This document shows positions 8,455 through 17,252 of a stretch of DNA of 64,000 bases, piece by piece. The stretch is from the NCBI GenBank assembly GCA_022709905.1, contig JAKLHY010000008.1, positions 1 to 64,000 of the forward strand. Reading direction: 5' to 3'. Positions within the stretch are counted from its first letter, which is position 1; each line of letters opens with the position of its first letter. Source of the DNA: Verrucomicrobiota bacterium (GTDB lineage Bacteria > Verrucomicrobiota > Verrucomicrobiia > Limisphaerales > UBA1319). Made by a program: the position numbers and the translations under genes. A model generated the notes under the pieces. The model was not told where the DNA came from, ran no database searches, and saw nothing but the letters and a program-made list of their open reading frames with translations.

Positions 8455-9681
8455 TTAGTTCAGATCGAGGCAGACAAGGTCGCCGAGAGCGCTGCGGGCG
8501 TAGAGGTGTCCGGCGGCCAGGGTGGGGGTGGACCAGCAGCGGCCCTCGAGAATCTTGGCTTTGGCGAGGGGTTGATAGGCCTCGGGATTGGCCTGAGCGA
8601 CCAGGAGTTCGCCGGTTTCCTGCAGGACGATCAGTTTGCTATCGGCCAGGATCAACGAGCCCTGGCTGGTGTCTTCGACGGTCCACTTTTTCTCGCCGGT
8701 TTTCAGGTCGATGCAGGTCAGGCGTTTTTGGTCGAACCCGAAGATATGGTTTTGCCAGAGCACCCCGGTGCTGAGTTCAGGCCGCAAGTTTTTATTGCGC
8801 CAGAGCTGGGTGGGGGAACCGGAGGCGAGATCGAAGAGGGCGCAGCCGACGCCGTGTCCGGTGGCCACAAAAAGCTTGCCGTCGGCGACGATGGCATCGG
8901 GTGCATTCTGGTCCCAGGTCGTTCGCCAGGGGATTTTCCAGAGGACCTTGCCGGTTGGGGCGTCTGTTCCGACGAGTTCGTGTCCGCTGAGGAACAGGTA
9001 GCCGGATTGGTCGCCTATTTGGAAGGGGAGGGGGGAGGAGTAGCCGGGGCGGCCGGGGCCGTTATCCCAGATGGTTTTGCCGGTCTGTTTATCGAGGGCC
9101 AGGCCGGCGGCGCCGATGGCGAGGACGAGGTGGTTGCTGGTTACCAGAGGTGAACCGGCAAATCCCCACCAGACCTTGTAGTCAGCGGGAGTGGCTGGCG
9201 GGGCCTCGAACTTGCGGGTCCAGATCACGCTGCCATTTTCGGTATCAAGGCAAAAGAGGTGTCCCGATTTGCTGAGCGTATAAAGGCGGTGGTGATCGAC
9301 GGCGGGCGTCGAACTGGGGCCGCCCTCATAGGAGAGGGGATCGAGGGGGCAATCATAGGAATGTTTCCAGATGACCTGGCCGGAGCCGGCATCGAGGCAC
9401 AAGATGGTGTCGACATTATTGCTGTTGCCCATCGTATAGACGCGACCGGCGGCAACGGCGAGAGAGGAATAGCCCTTGCCCACGGAAGATCCCCAGAGTG
9501 CTTTTGGACCGGTGGAGGGCCACGTCCAATTCAATCGAGTTTCCGTCGAAATCCCATTGCGGGAGGGGCCACGCCAGCCGGGCCAATCTGCCGCCTTGGG
9601 GGGGATTGTCGCACTGAAACCGATCATTGCCAAAGCGGCGAGCCGCGCGAGGGGCTGATTTTGCCGCAGCGCGGCGACCAT
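8455..9681 (-). CDS. exported PQQ-type beta-propeller protein
   Basis: The start is placed at the ATG at 9681 (408 aa) because a signal peptide follows (LARLAALAMIGFSATIPPKA), then DWPGWRGPSRNGIS, the usual first blade of outer-membrane PQQ-like proteins in this phylum. Repeated blades contain the tryptophan-docking pattern, for example CLDAGSGQVIWKH, CLDTENGSVIWTRK, ALDKQTGKTIWDN, GTDAPTGKVLWK and CIDLKTGEKKWTVED. No catalytic residues of alcohol dehydrogenases are obvious, so a structural or binding propeller is more likely than a quinoprotein enzyme. It diverges from the metalloprotease gene at 9803. Confidence 0.8.
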   Translation of the reverse strand: MVAALRQNQPLARLAALAMIGFSATIPPKAADWPGWRGPSRNGISTETRLNWTWPSTGPKALWGSSVGKGYSSLAVAAGRVYTMGNSNNVDTILCLDAGSGQVIWKHSYDCPLDPLSYEGGPSSTPAVDHHRLYTLSKSGHLFCLDTENGSVIWTRKFEAPPATPADYKVWWGFAGSPLVTSNHLVLAIGAAGLALDKQTGKTIWDNGPGRPGYSSPLPFQIGDQSGYLFLSGHELVGTDAPTGKVLWKIPWRTTWDQNAPDAIVADGKLFVATGHGVGCALFDLASGSPTQLWRNKNLRPELSTGVLWQNHIFGFDQKRLTCIDLKTGEKKWTVEDTSQGSLILADSKLIVLQETGELLVAQANPEAYQPLAKAKILEGRCWSTPTLAAGHLYARSALGDLVCLDLN

Positions 9682-9802
9682 GCAGGACAGAGCCGAATGA
9701 TGTTTAATAAATCGCACGCCGGAGGGTATATCAGCGGGCGCGCGGGAATGAAGTGAAATCGATTCTTGAACCTGATACGCTGATTTTGAGAATGGGACCG
9801 AA

Positions 9803-11557
9803 ATGAAACGAGAATGGAAACGATTGCGGATCCTGGGGATCCTGGGAATTTCGTCTGTTTTAACCATGACTTGCGGGGCGGCCGGAGCCACCCTTAACCC
9901 GGCGCCTCCATTGCGGGGGGTCTATTTTGTGACGCGGGACCGGCAGCCGTGCTCGAACTATGAACAGCGGCTGGACCGGGTGATGCGTGAGGTTCAGCGG
10001 TTCTATGCGCAGGGGATGAAGCAGGCCGGTTTTGGCGACAAAACCTTTGGCCTGGAAACCAACGCGCAGGGATTCTTGCGCTTGCACAGGGTTCGAGCTC
10101 GGGAGGAGTCCGCCTTTTATGGACGCGAGGCATCGGACAAGGTTCGGCGCGAAGTGGGGGAATCTTTGAAACGCGAAGGGATTGATATTGATCGTGAGAC
10201 CATCGTGATATTCCAGACGCTTTTGCAGTGGACAGGGGATCGTGCCGTTGAGGTCGGTCCTTACGTGGGGGGCGGCAGTCATCTCAGCGGCACCGCGTGG
10301 GTGTATGATGACGATCGGTTGGATTCCGAGTTGCTCTCGTCGAAGGCGCCGGGCGGCTATTATGGCCAGCCTTGTTCGCTGGGCGAGTTCAACTCCCATT
10401 ACATTGGAGGCGTGGCGCACGAACTGGGGCATGCCCTGGGTTTGCCGCATGTTTGTGAAACGCAGGCTCAGCGGGCTTCCCGGGGAACGGCCCTGATGGG
10501 CGGGGGCAACCATACCTACGGTTCGAACCTGCGGGGGGAAGGCGCCGGGACATTTCTGCATCCCGTGAGCGCCATGCGCCTGGCCCACATCCGCGTTTTT
10601 ACAGGGGATCTTCCCCAGGCCGCCGATCGCCCCTCGTGCAGACTCCGTGAGATGAACGCCCGGTTTGAGGACGGCAAGCTCTTCCTGGAGGGACGGCTGG
10701 AAAGTGATATCGCAATGAGCGGGGTCGGGGCATACGATGACTGGACTCGGATTCCCGACGATTACGACGCCATCGGCTGGCTGGGGGAACTGAGGTCCGA
10801 TGGACACTTCCGGATTGTCGTCGAGACCCTGCGTCGCGGCCAGTCCCAAATGCGCCTGACGGTGGCGCATGTGAATGGGGCGACCACAACCTTTCCCGTG
10901 GACTATGTTGTGGACGCGGCCGGGCAGCCGGAGCTTGGCGTGTTTAGGACTTGCATGTTAGCCGCTGAACTCAACGAGTTGTTCCGACGCCAGGATCTTG
11001 TACAACTCGCCGCACGGATTCGCGAGTTGGAAAAGATCGATCCCCCGATCCCGGATCTGGTCTTGCGCAGCCGGCATTTGATGGAGTTGCTGAAGCCCCA
11101 GGCGCCGCAGTCGCTGGCGGACATTCCATCGACCCAGAACAAGGCATCGCTATCTTTGCTACGCTTGGATGTCGAGGAAGTGGGCTGGGGGCGGCCTTTC
11201 CGCGATCGGGTCCTGGATGAGGGAGACAGGCCGATATGGTTGCAGGTGGGCAATCAGTTTTATGCGCGCGGGTTCTATGCGCACGCGCCCGCCCGGCATG
11301 TTGCGCAGCTCACTCCGGGATGGAAGACATTTCATGCCGGTTACGGATTGCAGGACGGCGCCGATGGCAGCGTGCTGTTCGTGGTCCGCGGTGACGGGCG
11401 CGAGTTGTTTCGTTCCAGCGAAATTCGTGATCACCAACCGCGCCAAGTAGAGGTGAAGCTTGACGGAGTCAGCACACTTGAACTGGTGGTGGAGAATGCA
11501 GGAGACGGTAACGCCCAGGACTGGGGTGTCTGGCTCGAGCCCGAATTACGGCGATGA
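9803..11557 (+). CDS. secreted zinc metalloprotease with C-terminal NPCBM domain
   Basis: The 584-aa protein starts with a signal peptide (LRILGILGISSVLTMTC...). The zincin motif HELGHALGLPH occupies residues 206-216, with H206, H210 and H216 as expected zinc ligands and E207 as catalytic base. A Met-turn candidate, GTALMGGGN, follows about 20 residues later, giving a metzincin-like pattern. The C-terminal ~130 residues form an NPCBM/NEW2 carbohydrate-binding domain (FYARGFYAHAPARHVAQL, ADGSVLFVVRGDGRELFRS, LELVVENAGDGNAQDWGVWLEP). The protein is probably secreted and acts on glycan-bearing protein. It stands alone between the propeller gene and the CRISPR region. Confidence 0.8.
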   Translation: MKREWKRLRILGILGISSVLTMTCGAAGATLNPAPPLRGVYFVTRDRQPCSNYEQRLDRVMREVQRFYAQGMKQAGFGDKTFGLETNAQGFLRLHRVRAREESAFYGREASDKVRREVGESLKREGIDIDRETIVIFQTLLQWTGDRAVEVGPYVGGGSHLSGTAWVYDDDRLDSELLSSKAPGGYYGQPCSLGEFNSHYIGGVAHELGHALGLPHVCETQAQRASRGTALMGGGNHTYGSNLRGEGAGTFLHPVSAMRLAHIRVFTGDLPQAADRPSCRLREMNARFEDGKLFLEGRLESDIAMSGVGAYDDWTRIPDDYDAIGWLGELRSDGHFRIVVETLRRGQSQMRLTVAHVNGATTTFPVDYVVDAAGQPELGVFRTCMLAAELNELFRRQDLVQLAARIRELEKIDPPIPDLVLRSRHLMELLKPQAPQSLADIPSTQNKASLSLLRLDVEEVGWGRPFRDRVLDEGDRPIWLQVGNQFYARGFYAHAPARHVAQLTPGWKTFHAGYGLQDGADGSVLFVVRGDGRELFRSSEIRDHQPRQVEVKLDGVSTLELVVENAGDGNAQDWGVWLEPELRR

Positions 11558-12169
11558 GAAAACGGGGCAGGATGGGACAGGCCGTCGCCAAAGAATCGAC
11601 CCGAGGCTGTTGGGTGTTCCGGCTTGAGCCGAAGACCGTTTTAAATCCCCCCAGAATTCCCTTCCACCATATCTTCCCCGAACAACCCAAACACACCGCG
11701 GAATGGCCTGAACTGTTCCCGATGTGCGTGCTGGACGAACGTTACCCGCTGGGGTTGCCCCGCCATTATCGCCTGTTCCGAGAAAAGTTAACTCGCCGGG
11801 AACGATCGCCCGACGCGCCTCCGTCTGGTTGACGGGATAGGCGTTGTTTTGTCGATTCGACGCTCCACCAGCCAGCAGTCCTGGAGCGCCTGCGGCGCGA
11901 TTCCTTAATACGACGTTTTTGAGATTTACTTTCTAGCCATACCCAGCGCAACCCTCTAGAAGTGAACGATATCCGCCAGCAAAGATGCGCCGCGGACTTG
12001 GACTTGGCGGATGGCGCAACTCGCTTGAGACTATGAGGGTGATTGCTTTGTCCACATCAACACATTCGGAAGACTTTTTCCGGCGGTGCTGGCCGCCTTG
12101 GATCCGCTCAAACTCTCTCGCCGCAGCACCCCTCGCAGGATTCAAACGGGCCTTTAATCTTTTCAAACC
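11558..12169. other. 612-bp stretch without a recognised gene
   Basis: A possible 92-aa ORF (11554-11832) overlaps the protease stop by ATGA but has no recognisable domain, and I do not call it. The 13-mer GACTTTTTCCGGC occurs at 12072-12084 and again at 12182-12194 inside the start of cas3, in both cases reading DFFR in the same direction. This suggests a short duplicated or decayed cas3 5' end. Confidence 0.4.
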
Positions 12170-13684
12170 ATGAACTACGCCGACTTTTTCCGGCACAGCA
12201 CCGGCAATCATCCTTACGGCTACCAGTGCCGGCTTGCATGTGGTCCACAGGCTGACCCAGAAAAACCCGGGACTTTGGTCGCTGGCACAGATTGCCAATC
12301 GCAACTCATCAGTGTCCCCACCGGCCTGGGCAAAACCGCCGCTGTCGTGCTCGCGTGGCTTTGGAATCATGTTCAAATCCGCAATCCGCAATCCGCAATC
12401 CGAAATTTAGAGTGGCCGCGATGCCTCGTTTATTGCCTGCCCATGCGGACGCTTGTCGAGCAGACCGAGGGCGAAGTCGCGAAATGGCTGCTCAACCTCC
12501 GGAATGCCTGGGCGACCGGCCAACTGGAACTGAGCCCATCCGCCGCCTGCGATCTGCTCTGGCTTACAGGCACCGAGGTTCAAGGTGATCCGGTCCCTTC
12601 CGAAACATTCAGCCTTCAGCCTTTAGCCTTCGACCTTTTCCACTCTCCCGTCATCCTCATGGGCGGCGAAGATGCGGGTGAGTGGGACATTTATCCCGAA
12701 GAAAATGCCATCTACCCGGAAAAGCCCGCGATCCTTATCGGCACGCAAGACATGCTCCTCAGCCGCGCCCTCAATCGCGGTTATGCCGCAGGCCGGGCAC
12801 GCTGGCCCAAGGATTTTGCGCTGCTGAACAATGACTGCCTGTGGGTTTTCGACGAAGTGCAGTTGATGAGCACCGGTTTTGCCACCAGCCTCCAACTCCA
12901 GGCATGGCGCGAGCACGGCGGAATGCCACCCGCCTTGCCGACGTTCTCATGGTGGATGAGTGCGACCTTGGAGAAGGAATGGTTGGCTTCCTCAGTTGAT
13001 TTTTCACCCCGGATCAACGCGGCGTGGGAAGCCGTCGAAAAGGAGGAGGATTTGCTCTGGAACGAGGACGCGAAATGCAAGACCGAGTCGGGCAAACGGC
13101 TGGAAACCCTTTTGACACCGGGAACCAAGACCTTTCATTCTGATGCAGCGCCGAAGCTGAAAGGCGAGGAAAGCAAGGACATTTTCGAATACATCAAACA
13201 AGTGGCAGGAGCGGTGATGAAGAATAGGAATGCGTTTCCTGGCAAAACCATCTTGGTCGTCGTAAATACCGTCCAAAGAGCTTGTGCGTTGGCTGAAAAG
13301 CTGGAGGCCGAAGCGCCGCTTCTTCTGCATTCGCGCTTCAGGCATCGGGAGCGGAAGGGATGGGTCGCCAAGCTGAAGACCGAGAAACTGATCGTTGCCA
13401 CTCAGGTATGCGAGGCTCAATTCGGCGATAAAAGGTTTTCTGGCGCGTTGTTGAAATCCCCGGATGTTGGCCTTTTGCCGGGCATGCTGCGCGGGCTTAA
13501 GCTGGAGAACGGTGTCCGCTTAATCCCCTCTCTGGCGTTCTGCCGTCGTCGCCGTAACCATCAGATCAACGGCTTCGGCCGTTTTCTTGTCCTCGAATTT
13601 ACCGAGTCTCGCTTGGGCCGTCCATTCGCCGTTGGCAGCCAATGCCACTTCGGCCTCGGCCTCTTCGTGCCTGTGATCTCATGA
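12170..13684 (+). pseudogene. cas3: truncated type I-G cas3 fused in frame to csb2-like 3' end
   Basis: Residues 1-416 are the helicase half of a type I-G (I-U) Cas3. The Walker A motif is VPTGLGKTAAVVLAW, motif Ia CLPMRTLVEQTEGEVAKWL, the DEVQ box WVFDEVQLMSTGF, motif III SWWMSATLEKEW and motif V begins VATQVCEA. Cas3 homology stops exactly there, at about nt 13417. Motif VI, the RNA-binding end and the HD nuclease domain are missing. The last ~45 residues (NGFGRFLVLEFTE...GSQCHFGLGLFVP) resemble the glycine-rich C-terminus of Csb2 (Cas5/6). The simplest reading is one deletion that removed the cas3 3' end, csx17, csb1 and most of csb2. The product cannot be a working Cas3. Confidence 0.75.
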
Positions 13685-13890
13685 TCGGCTTCCATCTATC
13701 CGGCCACCGCATCAAACCAAGCCGTTGTTGGCGGAAATAAATGGCGTCAGCGAACGTGCCAGCGAAAAGCCAGAAGTCCGCGGCCTTCGCCAATCCGCCC
13801 GCAACGGAACTGGTTTTCGAGAATTGAACCATGGTCGAAACAGGCCAGATAAGATATGCGAGCACGCCATGAAAGAACCGACAAAACAAA

Positions 13891-14436
13891 ATGAAGAATG
13901 CCCCTGACTTGATCGATCGGCTTCGGCTGTTTCAAGTTCGTGGGCAAACCGTCGTGTTGGACAGCGACCTGGCGTTGCTTTATGGGGTGTCCACAAAGCG
14001 GTTCAACGAACAGTATCGACGCAATCAAAACCGATTCCCCATAGACTTCGCCTTTCAGCTCTCCAGAGAGGAGTTCGAATCTTTAAGGTCGCAATTTGCG
14101 ACCTTAAAGAAAGCCGGCCGCGGGCAGCATCGCAAATTTTCTCCCTGGGTCTTCACCGAACACGGCGCCATCATGGCCGCCACCATCCTCAACAGTCCAC
14201 GAGCCGTCGCCATGAGCGTTTACGTCGTTCGCGCGTTCGTCCGGCTGAGGAACGAATTCCTGGCCAACACGACGATGGAAAAACGACTGGCGCACATCGA
14301 AAAGACTCTGATCACCCAGGACGTGGCGTTGCGCGAAATCTACGAAAAGATCAGGCCTTTGCTACTGCCGCCGCCGGAACCGCCGAAGCGACGGATCGGC
14401 TTTCGCACGGAACCCGACTCAACAACCCAATCATGA
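13891..14436 (+). CDS. ORF6N domain protein
   Basis: The 181-aa protein has an N-terminal ORF6N domain (residues ~8-100: LRLFQVRGQTVVLDSDLALLYGV, RFNEQYRRNQNRFPIDFAFQLS, and WVFTEHGAIMAATILNSPRA). A helical segment and a proline-rich basic tail (LLPPPEPPKRR) follow. ORF6N is a phage-type DNA-binding domain of the KilA-N group, often carried by prophage anti-repressors and mobile genes. It lies between the cas3/csb2 fusion and cas4-cas1, where I-G loci normally have no such gene, so it looks like a mobile insertion or a by-product of the rearrangement. Confidence 0.85.
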   Translation: MKNAPDLIDRLRLFQVRGQTVVLDSDLALLYGVSTKRFNEQYRRNQNRFPIDFAFQLSREEFESLRSQFATLKKAGRGQHRKFSPWVFTEHGAIMAATILNSPRAVAMSVYVVRAFVRLRNEFLANTTMEKRLAHIEKTLITQDVALREIYEKIRPLLLPPPEPPKRRIGFRTEPDSTTQS

Positions 14437-14557
14437 CCCACCGCCATCCATCCCACTGACGCAGGCGCAAAGCCGTCGTGCTTGCGCCGCAGGAATACAT
14501 GAGCCAATGATTAATGATTCCTGTTCCTTTGTGTCTATTCCTGGATAACCTCTATTT

Positions 14558-15031
14558 ATGGAAAACAACGATTACCAGCGACTGATCGAAAAACTGAAAC
14601 GGATCGAGGCCTTGTATGCTGATCGGGCGGCGACGGTCGGCGAGAAGGCGGCGGCCGACGAGGCCTGTGAGCGCATTCGCCAGCGGTTGGCCGAGTTCGT
14701 CCAGGTCGATCCGCCGGTCGAATACAACTTCGCGCTGCGAAATCCGTGGTCGCACAGCTTGTTCGTTGCCCTGCTGCGCCGTTATAATATCCGACCCTAT
14801 CGTTATGCCCGACAGCGATACACCACGGTCATGGCCAGGGTTCCCGCGCGCTTCGTCCGCGAAACGCTGTGGCCCGAGTTTGTGGAGTTGAACCGCACCC
14901 TGCAAAGCTATCTCACCGAGGAAACTAATCGCGTGATTGCGGAGAGCATCCACAACGACAACTCGGATGTCGAGGTGCGTTCCGGGCAGGCGCTGCCCGC
15001 GACCTCGACGATGGAGACCATCGAAAGTTAA
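14558..15031 (+). CDS. conserved hypothetical protein
   Basis: This 157-aa protein has no signal peptide or membrane segment. The first ~45 residues are a charged helix (YQRLIEKLKRIEALYAD...). A compact basic, aromatic region follows (EYNFALRNPWSHSLFVALLRRY and RPYRYARQRYTTVMARVPARF), then an acidic tail. It reads as a real conserved bacterial protein, but I cannot assign a function. It sits 121 bp after the ORF6N gene in the same direction, inside the broken CRISPR-Cas locus. Confidence 0.6.
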   Translation: MENNDYQRLIEKLKRIEALYADRAATVGEKAAADEACERIRQRLAEFVQVDPPVEYNFALRNPWSHSLFVALLRRYNIRPYRYARQRYTTVMARVPARFVRETLWPEFVELNRTLQSYLTEETNRVIAESIHNDNSDVEVRSGQALPATSTMETIES

Positions 15032-15564
15032 TCTAGCGCACAATTGCGTATGCTCCCGCTGCGGACGCGAGGTCACCGCCGAAGAACACACCCGCAGCCG
15101 CCAGGCCTTCCAGCGCACCCTCTGAGGCGTCTGCCACGAAGAAGACGACAGAAAAAATACCCGGCTTACGGCACAACTTAAGCTGCCAATACGCGATTAT
15201 GAAGGATGATAAACCTTTGGCAGCTTCAGCAACCCTGTCAAATCAGGGGGATATGGCGCAGGCGGTAAGGGGTGTTTCGCCCGCGCCGCACAAAGCGCGG
15301 CCAAACAATAAACGCCGTGCGCCAGAACATCGGATCGCACCGGGAAAGCGTAACTCCGGCGACGTGTGCTTCACCACCGCAGGCAACATCAACGTCCAGG
15401 ATGATCTCGGCCAGTTGAAGATCGTGGTGCGTGTTGCCCAAATCGAGCCTGGTGTGCCGGCAAAACCTGCGACAGCGGATGTTTCCGTCGTCACGGCAGG
15501 CGAAGCAGCAGCCTTGCCGGTTAACGACCGTTCGGCACAGCCAGTCGCAAACCGGAAATCGGAA

Positions 15565-16385
15565 ATGGATCGTCAGCCGATTCCGGCCCGGATGATGAAC
15601 GAGTTCGTTTATTGTCCGCGGCTGTTTTACTACGAATTTGTCGAGGGCGTGATTTTTTACCGCGCCACCAAACAACGTGTTCGGCTGTCGATCACGCCCG
15701 AGCTTGAAACGTGGATTCTCGAGAGAATTGCCGAGGCCGGACGGATCATGGCCGGTCCGATTCCCGCCCCATTGGTTCACTCGCCGAAGTGCGTGCGTTG
15801 TTCGCTGGCTCCTGTATGTCTGCCGGACGAAACGCGGATGCTGGCCCAAAGTGCCTCCTCCTCGGCCCACCCGCTCCGATCAGACGGGGGGGAGTGTCAT
15901 GGACAGGCACAGCCAAGGCGGTTGATTGCGGCGCGCGACGATGCGCGTCCGCTGTATCTCAACACCCCGGGCCTCCGGATTGGGTGCAAAGACGAAGTGC
16001 TTTCCATAAAGGACAAAGACAAGGTGATAGAAGAAGTCCGGATGCGGGATGTTTCGCACGTGGCGCTGTTTGGCAACATCCAGATTTCCACACAGGCCAT
16101 TCAATCACTCTGCGAGCAGGAAGTGCCGATCACCTATTTTTCGATGGGAGGATGGTTTTATGGCATCACAAGGATTTCGTTAAGGCGGGCGATGCGGTGA
16201 ACCTCTCGGGGCCGGGAAGAAAGCGGTTTTTTCAAACGTATGAGCAACGGATGAGTTCGCTCATCACCCATCCTTTGTTCGACTACAAGGTGAGTTATCG
16301 CCGGGCGTTGGAGTTGCAGGCCCGGTTGCTGGCGAAAACGCTGACGGGTGAGATTGCCGAATACGTTCCGTTAATGACGAGGTGA
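15565..16385 (+). pseudogene. cas4-cas1: type I-G cas4-cas1 fusion, doubly deleted
   Basis: The start at 15565 (MDRQPIPARMMNEFVYCPRL) matches the usual Cas4 N-terminus; the open frame upstream to 15199 has no Cas4 character. After YYEFVEGV (near 15650) the sequence jumps to IFYRATKQRVRLS, so the whole PD-D/ExK nuclease core is missing. The C-terminal cysteine cluster CVRCSLAPVC remains. The Cas1 N-terminal domain follows (RDVSHVALFGNIQISTQAIQSLC, GGWFYGIT), then a second jump at about 16170. This removes the catalytic Glu/His/Asp domain and shifts frame: the first frame stops at 16200. The Cas1 C-terminus (NLSGPGRKRFFQTYEQRMSSL ... EIAEYVPLMTR) continues in another frame to 16385. It is non-functional. 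Confidence 0.85.
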
Positions 16386-16388
16386 AAC

Positions 16389-16680
16389 ATGCGGACGACC
16401 TACCTGGTTTGCTACGACGTTGCCAATGACAAACGGCTGCGGAAGGTGTTTAAGACTTGCAGTAATTTTGGCGATCATCTCCAATTCTCGGTGTTCGAGT
16501 GCGATTTGAACCCGTCAGAAAAAATTGAATTGGAAACCGCTTTGAGCAACATCATAAACCACGAGGAGGATCAGGTTATTTTTGTTGGACTCGGCCCGGC
16601 AGAAGGCCGGGGGGGATCGGGTGATTACGGCCCTGGGCCTTCCTTACGTGAAACTTGATGCTCCGTGCTACGTGGTTTGA
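16389..16680 (+). pseudogene. cas2: cas2, frameshifted near its C-terminus
   Basis: The N-terminal ~75 residues are a clear Cas2: MRTTYLVCYDVANDKRLRKV with the conserved Asp, FGDHLQFSVFECDL, and EDQVIFVGLGPAEGRG. A run of seven G at about 16609-16615 shifts the frame, and the literal reading ends at 16658 with an unrelated tail. Removing one G restores GDRVITALGLPYVKLDAPCYVV and a TGA at 16678-16680, the usual Cas2 C-terminus. The shift is either a homopolymer sequencing error or a recent mutation. The lost part is a C-terminal strand, so some dimer formation might survive. Confidence 0.85.
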
Positions 16681-16883
16681 GCCGTTGTTGATCTTTGACA
16701 ACTGAATCCGCGAGCGGCAAGGTGCTGCGGGATACCCCGTCCCTGCTCGCATTTTGTAAAAGCCTAAAACAGAAATAATAACGTAAGAAAATCAGTCCTC
16801 ATGAAGGTCTATGCCCTCAGAATATTGCCGCCGGTCGCAATCGAAGGATTGCGTTCTTGCGGCAGAATGAGTAGCAGAAGGGC
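16681..16883 (+). promoter_or_regulatory. CRISPR leader region with hairpin
   Basis: The stretch between cas2 and the first repeat begins with GATCTTTGACAACTG, a phrase commonly seen right after cas2 at the start of leaders. An A/T-rich segment follows (about 16740-16800). A hairpin sits at 16826-16864: outer stem TGCCGC/GCGGCA, inner stem CGCAATC/GATTGCG with a GAAG loop, 20 bp before the first repeat. It has no T-run, so it is not a typical terminator. Confidence 0.5.
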
Positions 16884-16994
16884 TATTTCCGCGCTCAAGT
16901 GAGCGCGGCCCCGTTGAAGCATGTTGGTGCTGCCGCTCGATTGCCTGGATGCGGTGGTATTTCCGCGCTCAAGTGAGCGCGGCCCCGTTGAAGC
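16884..16994 (+). CRISPR. minimal CRISPR array: two repeats, one spacer
   Basis: Two identical 37-bp repeats lie at 16884-16920 and 16958-16994, separated by a 37-bp spacer (16921-16957). Each repeat contains a perfect palindrome, CCGCGCTC-AAGT-GAGCGCGG, and ends in CCCCGTTGAAGC. This fits the structured repeats of type I systems. The first base of the 37 could be a chance match, leaving 36. No further copy follows: 16995 onward is unique until the dispersed repeat at 17044. The array sits directly after the decayed cas genes, as expected for the same locus. Confidence 0.85.
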
Positions 16995-17043
16995 TATTGT
17001 CTTCTATCCTGCGGACTCCTTTGTATGATGCTCCGAAAAAACA

Positions 17044-17190
17044 GAACCGCGAATGAACGCCAATAGACGCGAAGGAAAGGGGAAGGGTCCGATGGGCTGA
17101 ATCCCAGACATTCCATCGATGTTCCCAAACCTTTAGGTCCTTCGTATTTGGCCTGCCATTATTGGCGTTGATTGGCGTCTATTCGCGGTT
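17044..17190. repeat. inverted dispersed intergenic repeat
   Basis: The left arm at about 17045-17073 begins AACCGCGAATGAACGCC. The right arm at 17161-17190, read on the other strand, begins AACCGCGAATAGACGCC. The arms agree at most of about 30 positions, and each has an internal tandem of a CGCCAAT/CGCGAAT-type unit. Short intergenic repeats of this style are scattered in Verrucomicrobiota genomes. No gene lies between the arms. Confidence 0.5.
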
Positions 17191-17252
17191 AAGTCGTTTT
17201 ATTTGCGGTTCAAGGGACGGCATCGGGATTTGCATTTTTGGACAAAACCACG

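Noticed and set aside
9860..10870. 336-codon minus-strand frame opposite the metalloprotease
   Set aside because: The plus strand has the zinc motif and NPCBM domain; the antisense product is unstructured.
11554..11832. 92-codon ORF overlapping the metalloprotease stop by ATGA
   Set aside because: Composition is not protein-like and no family is recognised; a single overlap is weak evidence.
13741..13827. 28-codon ORF between the cas3/csb2 chimera and the ORF6N gene
   Set aside because: Too short, no domain, no coupling to neighbours; could equally be a decayed gene start.
16600..16660. Programmed frameshift in cas2
   Set aside because: Cas2 families do not use this, and a seven-G run is a common error or mutation site.
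16995..17040. A second spacer after the last CRISPR repeat
   Set aside because: No third repeat or degenerate repeat follows, so no spacer boundary can be defined.
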